Shown here: piece by piece, positions 8,516-14,712 of the stretch | How positions within the stretch are numbered: position 1 is the stretch's first letter | How the letters are laid out: every line of letters starts with the position of its first letter | NCBI RefSeq assembly: GCF_900141915.1 | Contig: NZ_FQZG01000050.1 | Location: 1 to 33,099 of the forward strand | Direction: 5' to 3' | From: Tessaracoccus bendigoensis DSM 12906 | Lineage (GTDB): Bacteria; Actinomycetota; Actinomycetes; Propionibacteriales; Propionibacteriaceae | DNA length: 33,099 nucleotides | The notes under the pieces: model-generated | Database searches by the model: none | What the model saw: the letters and a program-made list of their open reading frames with translations, nothing else | Told to the model about the DNA's origin: nothing | Translations under genes and position numbers: made by a program

Positions 8516-8899
8516 GTGACTGAGTTGCTCACCAGGGACGCTGGCGCGCTGCACCGTGCCCTAGAGAAGGGCGGGGACGAGATCAAGGTCAGCGTCTCCC
8601 GCGAGACAGCCGAGTGGCTCTCCCAGCTGGTCGACGCCAAGGCGCGCGGCCAAGGCGTGCTCGTCACCCGTCGCAACGCTGAAGTCACCCCGGCAGAGGC
8701 CGCCGAGTTGCTGGGTATGTCCCGGCCCCAGGTCCGCAAGCTTATGGACGAGGGCAGACTCATCTTCCGCAAGGTCGGCGCTCACCACAGGGTCAAGCTC
8801 GCCTCCGTCCACGCCTTCCTAGAGGAAGAGCGGCTCCACATGGAAGCAGGCATGGAGGAGCTTTCACGCCTGCAGAACGAATTGGGTCTACTGGAGTGA
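8516..8899 (+). CDS. Helix-turn-helix antitoxin-like protein (excisionase-type DNA-binding domain)
   Basis: A 127-residue protein with an excisionase/MerR-like helix-turn-helix at about 57-84 (EVTPAEAAELLGMSRPQVRKLMDEGRL), then a charged C-terminal helix rich in Glu and Leu. GTG 8516 is chosen because GGAGGTGG lies 3 nt upstream at 8505-8512. Its stop overlaps the GTG of the PIN-domain gene (GTGA), so the two are co-translated. In toxin-antitoxin modules with this architecture the HTH protein binds its own promoter and neutralises the PIN nuclease through its C-terminal tail. The DNA-binding call is from the sequence; the antitoxin role is inferred from pairing. Confidence 0.85.
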   Translation: MTELLTRDAGALHRALEKGGDEIKVSVSRETAEWLSQLVDAKARGQGVLVTRRNAEVTPAEAAELLGMSRPQVRKLMDEGRLIFRKVGAHHRVKLASVHAFLEEERLHMEAGMEELSRLQNELGLLE

Positions 8900-9495
8900 G
8901 AGGGCAGGAAGCCGAACCGCGGGTCCTGCTCAGCGTCGTACTGAGCGACGCCAACATCCTCTTCCCACGAGTCCTGCGTGACTACGTACTTTATGCGATG
9001 GCTCATCAGCTCATTCGAGTCAGCTGGAGCCGAGAGATTCTGCACGAGGCCGTCGAGCATCTGATCGATAAGGTCGAGGGTTTTGACGACGCCGCGGGTG
9101 AACGGCTGGTCAGAGCCATGAACGGCACATTCCCACACTCCCAGGTAGACCTGACCGCAGAGGCAATGGCGGCGGTCGCAGACTTCACACTGATCGACGA
9201 GGATGACCGGCATGTCATTGCCGCGGCGGTTGCGGCGGACGCCACAATCTTGTGCAGCGACGACCGCAAGGGGTTCCCGCCTGAGGTGATGGAAGCTTTG
9301 GGGATCGAATGGGTGACCTCGGACGCCATGCTCTGCACGCTGGTTGAGGAAGCACCTGAGACGATGCTCAAGGTCCATAGGTCAGCGGTGTCTCGGCTGC
9401 GGGGCGCGACTGACGCATCGACCATCGCTGCGCTTCGAGGTGCCAAGGCCGAGCGGACAGCTGACCTCATGGAGATACTGCTGCAGCAGTCCTGA
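8896..9495 (+). CDS. PIN-domain ribonuclease toxin
   Basis: A 199-residue PIN-fold protein. The N-terminal strand ends in LSDANILFPRVLRD with the first metal-binding Asp18, and the distal cluster is DEDDRHVIAAAVAADATILCSDD (Asp104, Asp122/123). This acidic set binds the divalent metal used by VapC-like toxins to cut RNA. It is longer than a typical VapC (about 130 residues), with an additional C-terminal helical segment from about 150. It follows the HTH gene with a 4-nt overlap, the normal antitoxin-toxin order. The RNA target is not predictable. The pair sits between two copies of the repeat array, which suggests it arrived as an insertion. Confidence 0.85.
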   Translation: MRGQEAEPRVLLSVVLSDANILFPRVLRDYVLYAMAHQLIRVSWSREILHEAVEHLIDKVEGFDDAAGERLVRAMNGTFPHSQVDLTAEAMAAVADFTLIDEDDRHVIAAAVAADATILCSDDRKGFPPEVMEALGIEWVTSDAMLCTLVEEAPETMLKVHRSAVSRLRGATDASTIAALRGAKAERTADLMEILLQQS

Positions 9496-9649
9496 CCCAG
9501 CGCTCAGTTCATGGGGCGGGCTCCGGGATGCTCTCACGGCGTTGAGGTCGATCCTCGGTCGGTGCACTCGTCGCGGCACCCAGCACGGCCTCATGACTGC
9601 TCGGTCAGGCCGCCGAGATGGGTATCGACAAGAGGAGCTTCGGTAGCTG

Positions 9650-10060
9650 GTGTCGGTGTTCCGGGGTCGGTTACCAGCGGTCTGGCGCGGATACCTGCGT
9701 TGTGGCTGGTTACCTGCTGTATTCGGCTGGTGTCGGGGCTTTTCGTTGGTGTCGAGGTCAGAGTGCTGGTAACGGGGCTTTTCGTTGGTGTCGAGGTGTG
9801 TTCGCTGGTAACGGGGGATTTGGCTGGTGTTGGGGCTGCGGGGCCGGGTGCGATTCGGGGCCGGTTACCAGCGGTCTGACGCGGATACCTGCGTTGTGGC
9901 TGGTTACCTGCTGTATTCCGCTGGTGTCTGGGGTTTTCGTTGGTGTCGAGGTCAGAGTGCTGGTGTCGGGGCTTTTCGTTGGTGTCGAGGTCAGAGTGCT
10001 GGTGACGCGGTCAGGTCGCTGGTGTCGGGTCTTTCGCTCGTGACGCTCGTCGAAGCCCGC
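9650..10060. repeat. Degenerate repeat array 2 (two units of about 194 bp)
   Basis: This array shares with array 1 the stretch from GCGGATACC/TACCTGCG through GGCTGGTTACCTGCTGTATT and GTTGGTGTCGAGGTCAGAGT. Inside it the block beginning TTACCAGCGGTCTG occurs at 9671 and again at 9865, a 194-bp period. Shorter units of about 20 bp (CTTTTCGTTGGTGTCGAGGT) recur several times. It ends in GAAGCCCGC (10052-10060), like array 1. It fills the 9496-10139 interval, where I see no gene; 9496-9649 holds nothing recognisable. It lies directly upstream of the esterase operon promoter. Confidence 0.85.
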
Positions 10061-10104
10061 CGACAAGCAATCGCGACGCCGTCGTCCCCGTCTCCGTGTC
10101 GCAG

Positions 10105-10133
10105 TCCGACGAACTTGCCCGCGGGCTTAGGCT
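10105..10133 (+). promoter_or_regulatory. Possible leaderless promoter of the esterase operon
   Basis: TAGGCT at 10128-10133 ends 6 nt before ATG 10140, and no ribosome binding site is present, as expected for a leaderless transcript. The -35 region (TCCGAC at 10105-10110, 17 bp away) is a weak match. The decayed copy near 8332 keeps most of the same upstream bases. Confidence 0.4.
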
Positions 10134-10139
10134 TGCGGA

Positions 10140-11105
10140 ATGGACGAGTCCGGTATCCATCGTCGCCCACCCGTGAATCGGCTTGCCAGGGCGGTGATGC
10201 GGCTGTTCGCCGCGCCGCGTGTCAACGTCCAGGAGGACTACGAGCAGATCCGGCGCCTACAGCGTCAACTGGCGGCGATCCCCACGTCGCGCTACCAGAT
10301 CTCCGACCTTGCCCTGGACGCCGCGGACGGGACGCACCAGATCCCGGTGCGGGTGTTCCAACCGCAGGAGAAGCGGCGAGACGATCTGCTCCTGTTCTTC
10401 CATGGCGGCGGCTGGGTCACCGGGGACATCGACAGCTACACGCCGGCCTGCGACACCCTCGCCGACCTCACGGGCTGCGTCGTGGCGTCCGTCGACTACC
10501 GGTTGGCACCCGAGCATCCGTTCCCGGCCGGCTTGGAAGACTGCTACCGCGTCGCCAGGTTGGCGCTGGAGGATCCCGCCAGGGCGGGCGTCGACGACGC
10601 GAGCCGGATCGTCCTGGTGGGGGACTCTGCCGGGGGCAACCTCGCCGCCGTCGTCTCGCTGCTGCTTCGTGAGCGGGGGCACCGGGTGCCGAGCAGGCAG
10701 ATCCTGCTGTATCCCGTCACCAACTGGGATCACCACCCCGAGACGTCCCCGTTCGACTCGGTCCGCGACCACGGCTCCGATTACCGCCTGACCGACGCCG
10801 AGGTCCGCGACTACCTTGAGCTCTACGTGCCCGACCCCGCGCTGCGTAGCGATCCCCACGTCGCGCCGCTGATGGCCGACGACCTGACCAGGCAGCCGAA
10901 GACGCTGCTGATCACCGCCGAACTCGATCTCCTGTGTGACGAGGGTGAGGCCTACGGCCTGGCGCTCCGAGAGGCGGGCAACACCGTCGAGATGTACCGG
11001 ATCGACGGCGCGCTGCACGGCTTCATCACGCTGCCGAGGTTCGCCCGGCCGCTCCGGGAGGCGTACCAGCAGATCAACGCCTTCCTCGACGGCGACCCGA
11101 CATGA
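10140..11105 (+). CDS. Alpha/beta hydrolase, hormone-sensitive-lipase-type esterase
   Basis: A 321-residue alpha/beta hydrolase of the HSL (bacterial type IV esterase) family. It has the oxyanion motif HGGGW at 88-92, the nucleophile Ser163 in GDSAGG, Asp263 in ITAELDLL and His293 in DGALHGF. The YRLAPEHPFPAGLED segment is classic for this family. No signal peptide is seen. It should hydrolyse short to medium acyl esters. It is the first gene of a three-gene operon; its stop overlaps the start of the acyltransferase-like gene by 4 nt (ATGA). With that neighbour it may act on a shared acyl-ester intermediate; that link is inference from coupling. Confidence 0.93.
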   Translation: MDESGIHRRPPVNRLARAVMRLFAAPRVNVQEDYEQIRRLQRQLAAIPTSRYQISDLALDAADGTHQIPVRVFQPQEKRRDDLLLFFHGGGWVTGDIDSYTPACDTLADLTGCVVASVDYRLAPEHPFPAGLEDCYRVARLALEDPARAGVDDASRIVLVGDSAGGNLAAVVSLLLRERGHRVPSRQILLYPVTNWDHHPETSPFDSVRDHGSDYRLTDAEVRDYLELYVPDPALRSDPHVAPLMADDLTRQPKTLLITAELDLLCDEGEAYGLALREAGNTVEMYRIDGALHGFITLPRFARPLREAYQQINAFLDGDPT

Positions 11106-12463
11106 GCGGCCCGGCGTGGGTCCGCCTCGACAATGCGTCCAACATTTTCCTGGCCGCCCGCAGCGACTCGGACCCGAAGGTGTTTCGGATGAGCGCCGAA
11201 CTCGACCACGAGGTCGACCCGGCACGCCTGCAGGCCGCCTTGGACGAGACCTACGACCGGTACCCGCTCTACCACGTCGTCCTGCGCAGCGGCGTGTTCT
11301 GGTACTACCTCCAAGACAGCGACCTGCGCCCCGTTGTGACGGCCGAGGATCAGCACACCTGCGCGCCGATCTACCAGCCGGGACGACGCAACCTGCTGTT
11401 TCGCGTGATGCACCATCGCCGTCGGATCATCCTGGAGATCTTCCACGCGCTCTCCGACGGCACCGGGGCGCTGTGGTTCCTGACCGACCTCCTCGAGGCG
11501 TACTGCGCCACGGGAACGCCGCGGATGGACGAGAGGGTCGAGGAGCCGACGACCCATGGCCTCAGCGTCGACAGTTTCGGGCACTACTTCCGCCGCCGTC
11601 GACGATCAGGCTCGGCTGACGCCTTCCGGGCGGCCGTCGCGTCAAGCGAACTGCCCGCACTCGCGCCCGCCCCGGTTCCCCCAGACACGCACGTTGCGAA
11701 GGAACGTCCGCGTGGGGCGAAGGTGTTCCGGGTGCGGGGGAGGCTGACCCCGGATAGCCGGACCCGGGTGGTCGAACTGACCATGCCAGCCGGACAGGTG
11801 CTCGCGCTGGCCCGTGCCGAGGGTGTGCAACTGACGATGTACCTGACGGCGCTGTTCTTCGAGGCCGTCCGACTGGCCTCGGGCGGTCTCGGTGCGCGTC
11901 GCACGCTGACGGCGTCGGTGCCGGTCAACCTCAGGCAGTTCTTCCCGTCGACCTCGCCGAGGAACTTCTTCGCGACCGTCCGCGTGGAGCACACCTACGG
12001 TGAGGGCGCAGACGACGTCGGGTCGATCGGCAGGCAGTTGGAGGCGCAGTTCCGCCCGAAGGTCACCCCGGAGGCGCTCGAGCGGAAGGTGCGCAGGCTG
12101 ATCCGGCTTGAAAGGATGCCCGTGCTGCGGGTCCTGCCCCGCCCGTTCAAGGACCTCGTGCTCGGCATCGTGAACCGGGGCGTCAACCGCAGCCTGACCG
12201 TCGCGCTGTCGAACCTCGGCAGGGTCGCCCTGCCGGAACCGGCGGAGTCGAGGGTCGGTCGGATGCTGTTTCACGTCTCGGCGGCGCGACCCCAGTTCTG
12301 CGCCATGTCGCACGCCGGGTTGCTCACCGTCAGCTTCACCTCACCGTTCAGCGATACCGGGCACGTCAGGGAGTTCGCGCGGCTACTGACGGGTAGCGGC
12401 GTCGACGTCACCGTCGCGGCTGCCCGAGTGACAGAGGACGAACTTGCGGCGGTGGACGCATGA
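11102..12463 (+). CDS. Condensation/alcohol-acetyltransferase-like acyltransferase (HxxxDG motif)
   Basis: A 453-residue protein with the active-site motif HALSDG at residues 115-120, the HxxxDG signature of the chloramphenicol acetyltransferase/condensation-domain/alcohol acetyltransferase superfamily. Around it are EIFHALSDGTGALWFLTDLL and, further on, LTASVPVNLRQFFPS and NFFATVRVEHTY, which match the C-terminal channel half. The motif His would act as general base, moving an acyl group to an alcohol or amine. No carrier-protein or adenylation domain is adjacent, so a free-standing acyl-CoA-using enzyme is more likely than an NRPS fragment. The gene overlaps both its neighbours by 4 nt, so all three products are made together. 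The acceptor is unknown. Confidence 0.85.
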   Translation: MSGPAWVRLDNASNIFLAARSDSDPKVFRMSAELDHEVDPARLQAALDETYDRYPLYHVVLRSGVFWYYLQDSDLRPVVTAEDQHTCAPIYQPGRRNLLFRVMHHRRRIILEIFHALSDGTGALWFLTDLLEAYCATGTPRMDERVEEPTTHGLSVDSFGHYFRRRRRSGSADAFRAAVASSELPALAPAPVPPDTHVAKERPRGAKVFRVRGRLTPDSRTRVVELTMPAGQVLALARAEGVQLTMYLTALFFEAVRLASGGLGARRTLTASVPVNLRQFFPSTSPRNFFATVRVEHTYGEGADDVGSIGRQLEAQFRPKVTPEALERKVRRLIRLERMPVLRVLPRPFKDLVLGIVNRGVNRSLTVALSNLGRVALPEPAESRVGRMLFHVSAARPQFCAMSHAGLLTVSFTSPFSDTGHVREFARLLTGSGVDVTVAAARVTEDELAAVDA

Positions 12464-13125
12464 GGCGCTGCACCGAATGCCGGGTCGACGTCGAGGGCGA
12501 CTGGTCGCGCTGCCCGCTCTGCTCGGCCTCGCTGGCGGGGGAGGAGTCCCCGGGGCCGATTCCGGCGGTGCCACTCAGATTCTCCCGACGCCGGGTGTTC
12601 AAGGCCCTGACGATCACGTCGATCCTGGTGATCCTGGCCTCCTTCGCCGCGCAGCTGCTCTTCGACCGGGAGGCCGCCGGGATCGGGGCGCTCCGGTCGG
12701 TGTGGCTCGGGGTGTGCGCGATGTGGCTGCTGGCGATCATGATGGTGCGTAAACGCAGCAACGTGGCAAAGAGCACGGTGTACTTCGTGGTGCTCGGTGG
12801 GCTGGTCGCCGTGTATTGGGACTACCTGACGGGCTGGGGCGCGTGGTCGCTGACGTATGCGGTGCCGATGCTGTGCATCAGCTCGATCGCTGCCCTGTTG
12901 ATCACGGTGGCGGTGATGCGCATCGACGCCGGTGATCACATCGTCTACAGCGGCCTGACGGTGTTGCTCGGGCTCACGCCGGTGCTGTTCCTGGGCCTCG
13001 GCTGGGTGACCAGCCCGCTGCCGTCGCTGATCTGCGGGGCACTGAGTTTCTTCACACTGGTGTCGCTGCAGCAGACCACCGGACGTGAGGCGCGCCACGA
13101 GCTCCGCAAGCGTCTGCATCTGTGA
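12460..13125 (+). CDS. Zinc-ribbon multi-spanning membrane protein (DUF6320-like)
   Basis: A 221-residue protein starting with a four-cysteine zinc ribbon (Cys4, Cys7, Cys18, Cys21: RRCTECRVDVEGDWSRCPLC). About six hydrophobic helices follow between residues 46 and 200, and a basic tail ends the protein. Its start overlaps the acyltransferase stop by 4 nt. From memory, proteins of this shape, called DUF6320, occur next to HxxxDG acyltransferases and alpha/beta hydrolases, which fits here. Function is unknown; it could anchor the two enzymes at the membrane or handle a lipid product, but that is speculation. The DUF number should be checked. Confidence 0.8.
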   Translation: MRRCTECRVDVEGDWSRCPLCSASLAGEESPGPIPAVPLRFSRRRVFKALTITSILVILASFAAQLLFDREAAGIGALRSVWLGVCAMWLLAIMMVRKRSNVAKSTVYFVVLGGLVAVYWDYLTGWGAWSLTYAVPMLCISSIAALLITVAVMRIDAGDHIVYSGLTVLLGLTPVLFLGLGWVTSPLPSLICGALSFFTLVSLQQTTGREARHELRKRLHL

Positions 13126-13131
13126 GCCGAT

Positions 13132-13160
13132 TTGTCTGCTTGGACGCGGTCGGGTAGGTT
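13132..13160 (+). promoter_or_regulatory. Probable promoter of second initiator tRNA gene
   Basis: TTGTCT (13132-13137) and TAGGTT (13155-13160) are 17 bp apart and end 11 bp before the tRNA. The -35 box overlaps the region just after the stop of the zinc-ribbon membrane protein gene. Confidence 0.6.
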
Positions 13161-13171
13161 AACGCAGGCGA

Positions 13172-13248
13172 CGCGGGGTGGAGCAGCTCGGTAGCTCGCT
13201 GGGCTCATAACCCAGAGGTCACAGGTTCAAATCCTGTCCCCGCTACCA
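13172..13248 (+). tRNA. Initiator tRNA-fMet (CAT anticodon), copy 2; integration site of the mobile element
   Basis: Identical to copy 1 over the whole tRNA and four bases upstream, with anticodon CAT at 13206-13208, the GGG/CCC anticodon stem and the C1-T72 mismatch. Unlike copy 1, the CCA end is encoded (13246-13248). Mobile-element genes begin immediately downstream and one of them ends inside the tRNA on the other strand, so the 3' half is very probably the attachment site (attL). The matching attR is not in the window. Confidence 0.95.
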
Positions 13249-13549
13249 CATCGGGAATCCCGGCCAACGGAAGTTGGTCGGGATTCTCTGCTTTCTTGCG
13301 AGGCAGGATGGTGGCGACGTCGACGTCGAGCAATTGTGCCGCCGCGAAGACGTCCTGAAGCGACCAAGCAACGTCGCCCCGCAGCTTCTTTCCAGCTACG
13401 GACGGGGTCACCCCGAGCGCCTCGGCCAGATCCTTGTTCCTGAGTCTGCGGCGAAACAGAGCGCTCTGAATCGTGATGCCGATCGACTCATAGATCGAGT
13501 AGCCGTCGGTCAAGCCGTTCGAGCGTGCGATCTCGTGATGCTGTGCCAT
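13205..13549 (-). CDS. Cro/CI-type HTH repressor of the mobile element, C-terminus antisense to tRNA-fMet
   Basis: A 114-residue protein with an XRE-like helix-turn-helix at about 38-58 (NKDLAEALGVTPSVAGKKLRG). It is placed at the element boundary like an immunity or maintenance repressor. The last 14 residues (VVAGTGFEPVTSGL) are encoded by the antisense strand of the tRNA; the TGA stop overlaps the anticodon loop. ATG 13549 is chosen because the protein from there matches HTH repressors and a -10-like TATTCT lies 6 nt upstream, giving a leaderless mRNA. An upstream start at 13735 would run antisense through the divergent gene and is rejected. The tail sequence depends on the integration site, so it is probably not functionally important. 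Confidence 0.8.
   Translation of the reverse strand: MAQHHEIARSNGLTDGYSIYESIGITIQSALFRRRLRNKDLAEALGVTPSVAGKKLRGDVAWSLQDVFAAAQLLDVDVATILPRKKAENPDQLPLAGIPDVVAGTGFEPVTSGL
13255..13295 (+). terminator. Rho-independent terminator after tRNA-fMet copy 2
   Basis: A 14-bp stem (GAATCCCGGCCAAC at 13255-13268 with 13273-13286) closes a GGAA tetraloop, followed by TCTGCTTTCTTGCG. It resembles the copy 1 terminator in layout and in the TCTGCTTT tail but differs in stem sequence. It lies inside the antisense repressor gene. Confidence 0.8.
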
Positions 13550-13555
13550 GGGGCC

Positions 13556-13653
13556 AGAATAGGCAAACAGTACCTGTAAGTGCAAGACGTGCAACGTGTG
13601 TTGCTTTGACACCAGAACTGGCATTAGGTGATACTCCATCCGTGGAGTATCAC
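13556..13653. promoter_or_regulatory. Divergent promoter/operator region of the element (repressor versus excisionase)
   Basis: Minus strand: TTGCAC (13580-13585) and TATTCT (13556-13561), 18 bp apart, 6 nt before ATG 13549. Plus strand: TTGACA (13606-13611) and GATACT (13630-13635), 18 bp apart, 6 nt before GTG 13642. Both transcripts would be leaderless. A perfect 11-bp inverted repeat, GTGATACTCCA (13628-13638) and TGGAGTATCAC (13643-13653), covers the plus-strand -10 and start. A smaller palindrome, GCAAC-GTGT-GTTGC (13591-13604), lies between the two promoters. These are candidate operators for the repressor. Confidence 0.6.
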
Positions 13654-13887
13654 GAGATGACACCAGCGGCATTAAATGCCAAGCCGTTCTGGTCGCCCGA
13701 CGAGGTGGCGGAGTTGCTGCCCGACGGCAACGCACGCGCGGTGTCGCGTTGGTGCAAGACCGGCAAGATTCCCGGAGCGAAGAAGCTCCCGAGTGGTCGT
13801 TGGGCTGTCCCCTCTGGCTGGGTTGGAGATCTCCTCAGCTCCGCGGGTGTCCAGGAGCCAGCTTCTCCCACGACGCCGGGGGAGTAG
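13642..13887 (+). CDS. Small excisionase-like HTH protein
   Basis: A protein of 81 residues (76 if ATG 13657 is used) with a MerR/excisionase-type DNA-binding domain: KPFWSPDEVAELLPDGNARAVSRWCKTGKIPGAKKLPSGRWAVPSGWVGDLL. Proteins of this kind act as recombination directionality factors or as transcription factors in integrative elements. GTG 13642 is chosen because a -10 box ends 6 nt before it and there is no ribosome binding site for the internal ATG; the choice is tentative. It starts the rightward operon and is divergent from the repressor gene across 92 bp. The next gene begins 5 nt after its stop. Confidence 0.75.
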   Translation: MEYHEMTPAALNAKPFWSPDEVAELLPDGNARAVSRWCKTGKIPGAKKLPSGRWAVPSGWVGDLLSSAGVQEPASPTTPGE

Positions 13888-13892
13888 TCGGA

Positions 13893-14204
13893 ATGTCGGT
13901 GTGGGCTGTGTCGTGGGCGTTGGGGGCGAAGGTTCCTGATGCGGTGTCGCGTTCGGTGTTGGTGGCCCTTGGCCATCTCGCTTCTGATCGTGATGAGGTT
14001 CGCGTCCCGGCTCAGGTGCTGCGCGATGTGGCTGTCTGCTCCACGGCCCGGGTGGGGCAGGCGTTGCGTGAGTTGGAGGACTGCGGTCTGGTCCAGCTCC
14101 TGGCGGCATCGTCTCAGTGGTTCGCGCTTCGTCTGCTGATCCCGGACATGTTCACGGGGATCGCGGACGCGCTGCCTGTCGAGGTTCCGAAGGTGGCGCT
14201 GTGA
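13893..14204 (+). CDS. Small winged-helix protein 1 of a four-gene series
   Basis: A 103-residue protein opening MSVWAVSWALGAKVPDAVSRSVLVALGHLASDRD, followed by the helix-turn-helix AQVLRDVAVCSTARVGQALRELEDCGLVQLL, the pattern of a DnaD-like or helix_turn_helix_36 winged helix. It shares the W-A-V and VK/VP motif and helix layout with the large gene at 14709 and with the gene at 14443. ATG 13893 follows the excisionase-like gene by 5 nt and its TGA overlaps the GTG of the next gene. It probably binds DNA; a role in replication or control of the element is inferred from its relatives and position. Confidence 0.75.
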   Translation: MSVWAVSWALGAKVPDAVSRSVLVALGHLASDRDEVRVPAQVLRDVAVCSTARVGQALRELEDCGLVQLLAASSQWFALRLLIPDMFTGIADALPVEVPKVAL

Positions 14205-14443
14205 GTATCGATGTGACTACCGATCGGGTGCCTACCGCCGTCACGAGGCGCGTGCAGGCGGTTCTGTATGGGCTGGCCGTGGATGGCTGGGTGCAGGGGA
14301 CTGCGGTCGAGGTGGCCCCGCACGTCGGGTTGTCGGTGGTTCTGGTGGCTGAGGCGTTGGCCTGGCTGGAGACCGCGGGGATGGTTCGGTTCGAGCTCGT
14401 TGATGGGCTCCCTGGATTCCAACTCTTGGAAGGTGGCAACTGA
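14201..14443 (+). CDS. Small winged-helix protein 2 of the series
   Basis: An 80-residue protein starting at GTG 14201, overlapping the previous stop by 4 nt. Residues 10-70 (TAVTRRVQAVLYGLAVDGWVQGTAVEVAPHVGLSVVLVAEALAWLETAGMVRFEL) form a compact winged-helix pattern in register with its neighbours: helix, gap with Gly, second helix, recognition helix, then strand. It lacks the N-terminal W-A motif of the other three and is the most diverged. It ends with TGATG overlap into the next gene. Function is not known beyond probable nucleic-acid binding. Confidence 0.65.
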   Translation: MSIDVTTDRVPTAVTRRVQAVLYGLAVDGWVQGTAVEVAPHVGLSVVLVAEALAWLETAGMVRFELVDGLPGFQLLEGGN

Positions 14444-14712
14444 TGGCTGTGCATGCGACTGCGTGGGCGATGTCGGTGAAGGTTGATGATCCTGTTGAGC
14501 GCCTCGTGCTGCTCGGGATTGCTGAATGCGTGGGGGAGGACGGGGCCGGCTACGTGAGCGGCTGGATCCCAGGGTTCGCTTGCGTGTCCCCGGAGCAGGT
14601 TCAGGCGACGGTGGCGGTGCTTGCCAGCGCCGGCGCGCTGGAGCGCCTGGGTGAGCATCCTCGCGGGCAGCTGGTCCGGCTGAACCTCGACTGGGAAGGG
14701 ACACCCGGGTGA
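14443..14712 (+). CDS. Small winged-helix protein 3 of the series
   Basis: An 89-residue protein whose ATG overlaps the previous TGA. It begins MAVHATAWAMSVKVDDPVERLVLLGIAECVGEDG, aligning with MSFWAVNWAAEVKLPVLSEKLVLLLLANFANDDD of the large downstream protein. The recognition segment (SPEQVQATVAVLASAGALERL) follows at the same distance. The stop overlaps the next GTG start by 4 nt. It may be a duplicated, stand-alone copy of the initiator's N-terminal domain that competes for or helps at the same DNA sites; this is inference. Confidence 0.65.
   Translation: MAVHATAWAMSVKVDDPVERLVLLGIAECVGEDGAGYVSGWIPGFACVSPEQVQATVAVLASAGALERLGEHPRGQLVRLNLDWEGTPG

Noticed and set aside
11102-12463. Nonribosomal peptide synthetase fragment
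   Set aside because: HxxxDG is present, but there is no adenylation or carrier domain and the protein has the length of a free-standing acyltransferase.
7732-13248. The 5.4-kb interval as a second integrated element with attL/attR
   Set aside because: The repeats include the whole tRNA and upstream bases, both copies have promoters, and no integrase lies between; tRNA duplication explains it more simply.
13550-13735. 62-residue N-terminal extension of the repressor
   Set aside because: It would run through both promoters and into the divergent excisionase-like gene; the HTH family starts at the chosen ATG.
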